NCBI RefSeq assembly: GCF_900105945.1
Contig: NZ_FNSO01000002.1
Span: 310,001-374,000 of the forward strand
Direction: 5' to 3'
Source of the DNA: Amycolatopsis tolypomycina
GTDB taxonomy: Bacteria; Actinomycetota; Actinomycetes; Mycobacteriales; Pseudonocardiaceae
Length of the DNA stretch: 64,000 nucleotides
This document shows, one piece after another, positions 59,523 through 64,000 of the stretch (positions are counted from its first letter, which is position 1; each line of letters starts with the position of its first letter). The translations under genes and the position numbers were made by a program. Below the pieces are notes generated by a model. It was not told the DNA's origin and made no database searches. It worked only from the letters and a program-made list of their open reading frames with translations.

Positions 59523-60083
59523 CTACCCGACCGGCTTCTTGCCGCGCGCGGCGCGCTGGGCCTTGATCATCGAGAAGCGTTCTGCCTGCTTCTGCTTGTC
59601 GCCGAAGACCAGCTCGGAGATCGTGTCGTAGAACTCTTCGGGCCGCGGCAGGAAGTCGATCTTGTTGAGCGCCTGGATCTGACCGGCGGACTCGACGACC
59701 ATCGTGCCGTAGCCCATCATGCGGCCGGTGGCGGTGCGGACGTAGCTGAGGTCGGTGACCTTGCTGATCGGCATCATCAGCACCTTCGTGGTGAACACCC
59801 CGGTGGTCATGACGAACCGCTTGTCGGTGACCACCAGGCGCTCGACCCACCACTCCATCACCACGTAGGCGAACCGCAGGACGACGAGCAGCGCGACGTA
59901 CCAGAGGATGTTCTGGCCGATGTACAACGCCGGTGGCAGCAGGTAGGACACCAGGACGCAGACGGCCAGCAGCGCGGCCGCCTCGAAGGTGTCCCACAGC
60001 AGCACCGCCCAGTGGCGGCGGATCCGGATGACCCGCCGCTCGGTGTCGAGGAGGTACTCGTCGGGGTCGCGTGGCGCGAACAT
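59523..60083 (-). CDS. Bacterial PH domain (bPH2) membrane protein
   Basis: 186 residues. After a soluble start (DTERRVIRIRRHW), two membrane helices (LWDTFEAAALLAVCVLVSYL; ILWYVALLVVLRFAYVVM) lead to a PH-like domain with the typical LVVTDKRFVMTTGVFTTK and MPISKVTDLSYVRT, then GTMVVESAGQIQAL. Function unknown. Probably transcribed with the small membrane protein gene just upstream. Confidence 0.88.
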   Translation of the reverse strand: MFAPRDPDEYLLDTERRVIRIRRHWAVLLWDTFEAAALLAVCVLVSYLLPPALYIGQNILWYVALLVVLRFAYVVMEWWVERLVVTDKRFVMTTGVFTTKVLMMPISKVTDLSYVRTATGRMMGYGTMVVESAGQIQALNKIDFLPRPEEFYDTISELVFGDKQKQAERFSMIKAQRAARGKKPVG

Positions 60084-60103
60084 GGTTCGAGGGTAGCCCC
60101 CGA

Positions 60104-60268
60104 TCAGCCCTTGAACACGTTGCTGACGAAGGTGATCACCGATTCGGCCGAGCTACGGAGGAAGTCGATGATGTTGCCGACGAGGCCGGCGGCCTGCCCA
60201 GGCTGGGCGATGACGAAGAACAGCACCAACGCGATGCCGGCGAGGCCCGCAATCTTCTTCACGTTCAC
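60104..60268 (-). CDS. Small membrane protein, unknown
   Basis: 54 residues from GTG 60268 (VNVKKIAGLAG). One membrane helix (IALVLFFVIAQPGQAAGLVG) and a short amphipathic tail (IIDFLRSSAESVITFVSNVF). I know similar small actinobacterial proteins without a function. An upstream in-frame ATG at 60331 would add 21 basic residues and seems less likely. Confidence 0.65.
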   Translation of the reverse strand: MNVKKIAGLAGIALVLFFVIAQPGQAAGLVGNIIDFLRSSAESVITFVSNVFKG

Positions 60269-60472
60269 CGCGATCAAATCCCGTCTCTTACGGTGACACC
60301 GGACAACAGCAGCTTTTACGTTGTACCGCACCGAACAGGCGCCGGGGAGGAAAGTCCCGCGCTTGGGTCAGCACGCGGTCCGAAGTGTACCGTACGGCTA
60401 CTCTCCGTGTACAGGACATCCGTTTTCAACTCGGTTACGTCTACCCTTCGGGACATGGAGGGCTTGACCAGC

Positions 60473-60868
60473 ATGACGATCCGCTGTGTCGGCGGCATCG
60501 TGTTCGACCCGTACGGCCGTTTGCTGCTCATCCGGCGCGCGAATGACCCCGATTCGGGGCAATGGTCGCTGCCGGGCGGCCGAGTCGAACCGGGCGAAAC
60601 GGACAAAGAGGCCGTGGTCCGCGAGCTTTTCGAGGAGACCGGCCTCGACGTGATTCCGGGCACACTGGTGGGCTCGGTACGGCGGGGACCGTACGAGATC
60701 TTCGACTACGCCTGCGAGGTCGAGGGCGGAGTTCTCACGGCTGGTGACGACGCATCCGAGGCCCGTTGGTCCGATGCGGCAGACCTTGCCGCGTTGGAGG
60801 CCGGTGGAGAGGTGGTCGAGCTGCTTTTCGTGACGCTGCGTGAGTGGGGGGCCTTGCCGCGGGCCTGA
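60473..60868 (+). CDS. Nudix hydrolase
   Basis: 131 residues from ATG 60473, with GGAGGG 9 bases upstream; ATG 60455 would add six residues. Nudix box G-x5-E-x7-REUxEExGU is complete: GRVEPGETDKEAVVRELFEE then TGLDV. RCVGGIVFDPYGRLLLIRRA and SLPGG precede it. Hydrolyses a nucleoside diphosphate derivative; substrate undefined. Convergent with the DUF2332 gene across a B element. Confidence 0.92.
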   Translation: MTIRCVGGIVFDPYGRLLLIRRANDPDSGQWSLPGGRVEPGETDKEAVVRELFEETGLDVIPGTLVGSVRRGPYEIFDYACEVEGGVLTAGDDASEARWSDAADLAALEAGGEVVELLFVTLREWGALPRA

Positions 60869-60942
60869 GGTTGCTGTTCCGCGGCTTTCCGGTTCCGGTG
60901 GCGTCGCGCCTGCCCAGCCGCCCGCCGCGGCGCAGGTCTCAA

Positions 60943-61027
60943 GCGCCCCAATGTGGCGTTGGGTGCGTCCAACGCAACGAACGCCACATTGGGTGCGTCT
61001 GACGCACCGAACGCCACATTGGGGCGC
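60943..61027. repeat. B element, 85 bp, 18-bp perfect inverted ends
   Basis: Ends 60943-60960 and 61010-61027 are exact reverse complements and identical to those of the copies at 24450 and 30858. The interior consists of 30-base periodic units. Located between convergent genes (Nudix and DUF2332). Confidence 0.9.
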
Positions 61028-61049
61028 ATGGAGCGGGTGCCGGGTCCGG

Positions 61050-62144
61050 CTACAGCGGCAACCAGGTCATCCGCTGCCCGTGCGGCGCGGTCCGTGCCAA
61101 GGCGTGGGCCTCGGCCTTCCCGTCCTCCCACCGCACGACACCCAGCGTCGCCAGGCCGTCCGAACCCGTCAGATCCGCACGCCCGGGCAGCACAGCCTCC
61201 AGCCCGGCCCCGTAGAACTCCTCCGAAACCCACCACACCGGCCGCGAATCAGCCAGCGAAGCCAGCGCCGAAACGAACTCCGCCCGTCGCGAAGCGGACA
61301 AATACCCCAGGACGTGGCTCGTCAGCACCACCAGCGGCCCCTCCAACGAGGCCGCTGCCGCGGGCAGGTCGTCGACGCCGTCGCCGGTGATCAACCGCGG
61401 GCGGTGGCGCGCCTGCTCGGCCGCCGCCGTCCTCAGGAGCCTGATGCGGTCCGGCTGGTCCGCCCAGACGCACGCCTCCAGCCAGGCCAGCTCGTCCTCG
61501 TCCGACAGGTCCACCGGCGCCCGGTCCAGGCCCGCCCGGTCCAGCAGCGCGAGCTTCTTCGGCAGCTTCGGCACCGTCGCGCCCGGCGCCAGGTCCAGCG
61601 CGCAGTGCAACCCGACCGCCGCCTTCGCCGGGCCGGCCGTCAGCTGGTCGCCGCCGTCGCACTGGTAGCGGTAGCCGAAGCGGTCCAGGCCCAGCAGCAG
61701 CCCCGCGCTGCAGCCGACCTCCAGCAGCGACACCTTCCCGCCCGCTTCGCGCGCCGCCCGCGCCACGCCCGGGTACAGCAGCGCCGCCCGGCGGACCTCG
61801 TTGGTCTGCGTGTACCGCGAGGCGATCAAAGAACGGGCCTTCGAGGCACGCTCCAGCAGGAACGACCGGAACAGCGGCCACGTCTCCGAATCCACCCCGT
61901 CGAAACCACCCAGCGACGGGTAGTACCGCGAAAGCGGGTGGATCGGGTCGGCCTGCACCAGCCGGTGGGCCACCGCCATCAGCAGCGTCCCGCGCACCTC
62001 GCCGTCGCGGGCGTCCGACAGCAGGCCCGCCACGTCGTCGTCCGCGGCCGCCTGCAGGGCCAGGTGCTCGTACAGCGGCGAGACCCCGCGGGCCTCCACT
62101 TCCGCGAACGTGCGGAGTATCCCCTTGATCGCGTCCAGGTCCAT
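61050..62144 (-). CDS. DUF2332 domain-containing protein (methyltransferase-like fold)
   Basis: 364 residues. LSRYYPSLGG, SLIASRYTQTNEVRRAALLYPG and VSLLEVGCSAGLLLGLDRF fit DUF2332; the GCSAG loop looks like a SAM-dependent methyltransferase motif I. C-terminal VWWVSEEFYGAGLE is family-typical. Function unknown. Seven bases after the MaoC gene stop, so likely co-transcribed. Confidence 0.88.
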   Translation of the reverse strand: MDLDAIKGILRTFAEVEARGVSPLYEHLALQAAADDDVAGLLSDARDGEVRGTLLMAVAHRLVQADPIHPLSRYYPSLGGFDGVDSETWPLFRSFLLERASKARSLIASRYTQTNEVRRAALLYPGVARAAREAGGKVSLLEVGCSAGLLLGLDRFGYRYQCDGGDQLTAGPAKAAVGLHCALDLAPGATVPKLPKKLALLDRAGLDRAPVDLSDEDELAWLEACVWADQPDRIRLLRTAAAEQARHRPRLITGDGVDDLPAAAASLEGPLVVLTSHVLGYLSASRRAEFVSALASLADSRPVWWVSEEFYGAGLEAVLPGRADLTGSDGLATLGVVRWEDGKAEAHALARTAPHGQRMTWLPL

Positions 62145-62151
62145 CAGAGCC

Positions 62152-62655
62152 TCATTCGTGCGGCACCGGCCGGCCCGGCTGCTCCCCGCCCCGAGTCTCC
62201 CCGTACGACCGCTTCGGCACCATCACCTTCCGCCGGAAGGTGCACACGATCAGGCCGTCCTGCTTGTAGCCGCGCGTCTCGACGTACACCACGCCGCGGT
62301 CGTCCTTGGACTTCGACGGCGTCTTGTCGAGCACCTCGGTCTCGCCGTAGATCGTGTCGCCGTGGAACGTCGGCTTCACGTGCTTGAGCGATTCGACCTC
62401 GAGGTTCGCGATGGCCTTGCCGGAGACGTCGGGCACCGACATCCCGAGCAGCAGCGAGTAGATGTAGTTCCCGACCACGACGTTCTTGCCGAAGTCGGTG
62501 GTCTCCTCGGCGTAGTGCGCGTCCATGTGCAGCGGATGGTGGTTCATGGTGAGCAGGCAGAACATGTGGTCGTCGTATTCGGTGACCGTTTTGCCCGGCC
62601 AGTGCTTGTAGACCGCACCGACCTCGAACTCCTCGTAGTACCGACCGAACTGCAC
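62152..62655 (-). CDS. MaoC family dehydratase (hot-dog fold)
   Basis: 167 residues from GTG 62655 with GGGAG upstream. KHWPGKTVTEYDDHMFCLLT, HHPLHMDAHYA (hydratase-like D/H region), then LKHVKPTFHGDTIYGETEVL and CTFRRKVMVPKR. The pattern resembles mesaconyl/beta-methylmalyl-CoA dehydratase-type MaoC proteins. Likely an enoyl-CoA hydratase-type enzyme with undefined acyl-CoA. Divergent from corA across 312 bp. Confidence 0.9.
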   Translation of the reverse strand: MQFGRYYEEFEVGAVYKHWPGKTVTEYDDHMFCLLTMNHHPLHMDAHYAEETTDFGKNVVVGNYIYSLLLGMSVPDVSGKAIANLEVESLKHVKPTFHGDTIYGETEVLDKTPSKSKDDRGVVYVETRGYKQDGLIVCTFRRKVMVPKRSYGETRGGEQPGRPVPHE

Positions 62656-62967
62656 TCGTCATCTCCCTGTCCGCGTAACACCGCGTGAGGCTGGTACGAC
62701 ACGCATCCGTAGTGAGGAGTACCCTCAACCATCGGTGTTCGCGCGTCAACGCGAGCCCCACCACTGTCACTCCCGGCCCGAAGGAGGTGAGGAACCCGAT
62801 GAGTAGTGGCGATAGTCCGCTCCCTAGTAGTCCCAGCGTTCCCACCTCTCGGGTCGTCTCCAGGTAGGCCTTCTCAACTCCGGGAACGCTGGTGTGTCGC
62901 CGGGCGGACGTCTTTTCCGCCCCTGGTCCGTCGTCTCGCACGACCACGCACGACACCAGGAGATCCC
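62656..62967 (+). promoter_or_regulatory. 312-bp corA leader: short ORF plus overlapping stems
   Basis: Contains the 22-codon ORF 62799-62867. An 11-bp perfect stem has its left arm (62833-62843) inside that ORF and its right arm (62882-62892) after its stop. A GC stem follows (62902-62908 with 62916-62922). A short pairing, 62922-62927 with 62955-62960, covers part of the corA Shine-Dalgarno (AGGAG 62958-62962). The arrangement is that of a translation-coupled attenuator. No known Mg2+ riboswitch consensus recognised. Confidence 0.55.
62799..62867 (+). CDS. Putative leader peptide upstream of corA
   Basis: 22 residues, MSSGDSPLPSSPSV then PTSRVVSR, with a near-perfect Shine-Dalgarno (AAGGAGGTGA at 62781-62790, 8 bases before ATG). 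Codon use is unlike the neighbourhood: five AGT serines (rare at this GC), plus CCT, GTT, TCT and AGG, and four prolines. Such composition and position suggest a regulatory uORF whose translation rate matters, in the manner of enterobacterial corL/mgtL. No homology is claimed. Confidence 0.55.
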   Translation: MSSGDSPLPSSPSVPTSRVVSR

Positions 62968-64000
62968 ATGCCTGCCATTCCCTCGCTCGGCGGCCTCCGC
63001 GGCCGCGGCAACAAGGGCGCCGTCCCGGTCCGCCCGGTTCCGGTGCCGCTGTCCGCGTACGTCGTCGACTGCGCCGTGTACGTCGCCGGTGAGCGCCTGC
63101 CCGGCCGCTGGACGCACTCCGAGGCCATCAAGGAGGTCCGGAAGCGGCACGAGGGGTTCGTCTGGATCGGGCTGCACGAGCCGGACGCCCAGCAGATCCA
63201 GGGCGTCGCCGACACGTTCGGGCTGCACGAGCTGGCGGTCGAGGACGCGCTCGAAGCGCACCAGCGGCCGAAGCTGGAGCGCTACGACGACACGCTGTTC
63301 CTGGTGGTCAAGACCGTGCGGTACGTCGAGCACGAGTCACCGACGACGGCCAACGAGATCGTCGAAACCGGCGAACTCATGGTGTTCCTCGGCCGCGACT
63401 TCGTGATCACCGTGCGGCACGGGAACCACTCGGGGCTGGCGCGGCTGCGGCGTGAGCTGGACGACGACCCGGAGCGGCTGCAGCTGGGGCCGTCCGCGGT
63501 GGTGCACGCCATCACCGACCACGTCGTCGACCACTACCTGGACGTCACCGGGCGGATCGAGACCGACATCGACGAGATGGAGGCGCAGGTCTTCGCGCCC
63601 CGCTCGCAGGTCAGTGCCGAGCAGATCTACCTGATGAAGCGGGAGGTCCTCGAGCTGCGCCGGGCGGTGATGCCGCTGGCGACGCCGATCCAGCGCCTGG
63701 CCGAGGGCTACACGCGGCTGGTGCCGGACGAGGTCCGCTCCTACTTCCGCGACGTCGCCGACCACCTCACGACCGTGTCCGAGCGGGTCGCGGCGTTCGA
63801 CGAACTGCTGTCCACCCTGGTCGACGCGACCGTCGCGAAGATCTCGCTCCAGCAGAACACCGATATGCGCAAGATCACGTCGTGGGCGGCGATCATCACC
63901 GTGCCGACGATGATCGCCGGTATCTACGGGATGAACTTCGACTACATGCCCGAGCTGCACTGGCAGTTCGGCTACCCGCTGGTGATCACCCTGATCCTCG
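62968..64000 (+). CDS. corA: CorA family magnesium/cobalt transporter, partial (C-terminus outside window)
   Basis: 344 codons from ATG 62968 with AGGAG five bases upstream. Cytoplasmic funnel domain (VWIGLHEPDAQQIQGVADTF, HQRPKLERYDDTLFLVVKT), long stalk helices (RYDDT to KISLQQNTDMRKITSWAAI), first membrane helix and the signature YGMNFDYMPEL (GMN motif) are all present. Only the end of the second helix and the basic tail are missing. Pentameric Mg2+ (Co2+, Ni2+) channel. Its long leader suggests post-transcriptional control. Confidence 0.94.
   Translation, partial: MPAIPSLGGLRGRGNKGAVPVRPVPVPLSAYVVDCAVYVAGERLPGRWTHSEAIKEVRKRHEGFVWIGLHEPDAQQIQGVADTFGLHELAVEDALEAHQRPKLERYDDTLFLVVKTVRYVEHESPTTANEIVETGELMVFLGRDFVITVRHGNHSGLARLRRELDDDPERLQLGPSAVVHAITDHVVDHYLDVTGRIETDIDEMEAQVFAPRSQVSAEQIYLMKREVLELRRAVMPLATPIQRLAEGYTRLVPDEVRSYFRDVADHLTTVSERVAAFDELLSTLVDATVAKISLQQNTDMRKITSWAAIITVPTMIAGIYGMNFDYMPELHWQFGYPLVITLIL

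Noticed and set aside
62656..62967. M-box or ydaO-type riboswitch before corA
   Set aside because: The conserved core sequences of those classes, as I remember them, are not present; the short ORF plus stem explains the region better.
1..64000. tRNA, rRNA genes or a secondary-metabolite cluster
   Set aside because: No tRNA or rRNA signature and no PKS, NRPS or terpene synthase domains seen on either strand.

Overview
The window is chromosomal DNA of a high-GC actinomycete, most likely Amycolatopsis or a close relative in the Pseudonocardiaceae. Reasons: strong G/C bias at third codon positions, many GTG starts, actinobacterial families throughout (DUF3107, DUF3152, TIGR02569, CU044_5270, AdnAB), and a backbone whose gene order, from memory, follows Mycobacterium tuberculosis Rv3200c-Rv3212 (ion channel, AdnB, AdnA, alkyltransferase-like protein, TIGR02569, MoeZ, DUF3152, TetR, DUF3107, ferritin-like protein, DEAD-box helicase, beta-propeller protein). 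No database search was possible; assignments come from reading motifs.

Layout. 1-6.2 kb: two DUF2207 membrane proteins, a neutral zinc metallopeptidase, an RDD protein and a SpoIIM-like protein. 6.3-11.6 kb: a minus-strand operon (membrane protein, DUF4129, DUF4350, MoxR, DUF58). 11.8-14.9 kb: a second zinc metallopeptidase, a membrane protein, a K+ channel and a DoxX-like protein. 14.9-16.2 kb: a complete IS3-family element. 16.3-23.1 kb: the AdnAB helicase-nuclease. 23.2-24.4 kb: an alkyltransferase-like protein and an iron-box-controlled siderophore-interacting protein. 24.6-29.2 kb: a five-gene minus-strand run (WYL regulator, HemD, ECF sigma factor, CU044_5270 protein, interrupted beta-propeller gene). 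29.3-31.6 kb: DUF3224, a winged-helix protein and DUF4097. 31.7-40.6 kb: nitrate assimilation (nitrate reductase, FAD/BFD electron-transfer protein, NarK, NirB, NirD, and a HemD fused to a winged helix), with a candidate GlnR site in front. 40.8-49.3 kb: TIGR02569, MoeZ, DUF3152, two hydrolases, two TetR regulators, an AurF-type diiron protein, DUF4873 and a PNPOx-like protein. 49.4-55.3 kb: DUF3107, ferritin-like protein, DEAD-box helicase, propeller protein and a RecB-type nuclease. 55.4-62.7 kb: a secreted GH78-like glycosidase, MarC, PHP, PH-domain, Nudix, DUF2332 and MaoC proteins. 62.8 kb to the end: corA with an unusual leader.

How the genes connect. Nitrate is imported by NarK, reduced by NasA and then by NirBD. 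NirB needs siroheme, made from uroporphyrinogen III, which explains the translationally coupled HemD fusion. NasA needs molybdenum cofactor, and moeZ lies close by. AdnAB resects DNA ends.

The most unusual layer is non-coding. Five unrelated families of short palindromic repeats sit at gene 3' ends, mostly between convergent genes: 21-nt-unit mirrored arrays, an 85-bp element with 18-bp perfect inverted ends, a stop-codon-associated 19-mer, a 27-bp perfect hairpin, and a 23-bp palindromic pair inside a gene. The IS has jumped into one array. Other points of interest are a short leader ORF overlapping a switch-like stem before corA, a DEAD-box gene with no ATG/GTG/TTG available upstream of its Q motif (CTG start proposed), and a TGA replacing a repeat-pattern Trp codon in the propeller gene.
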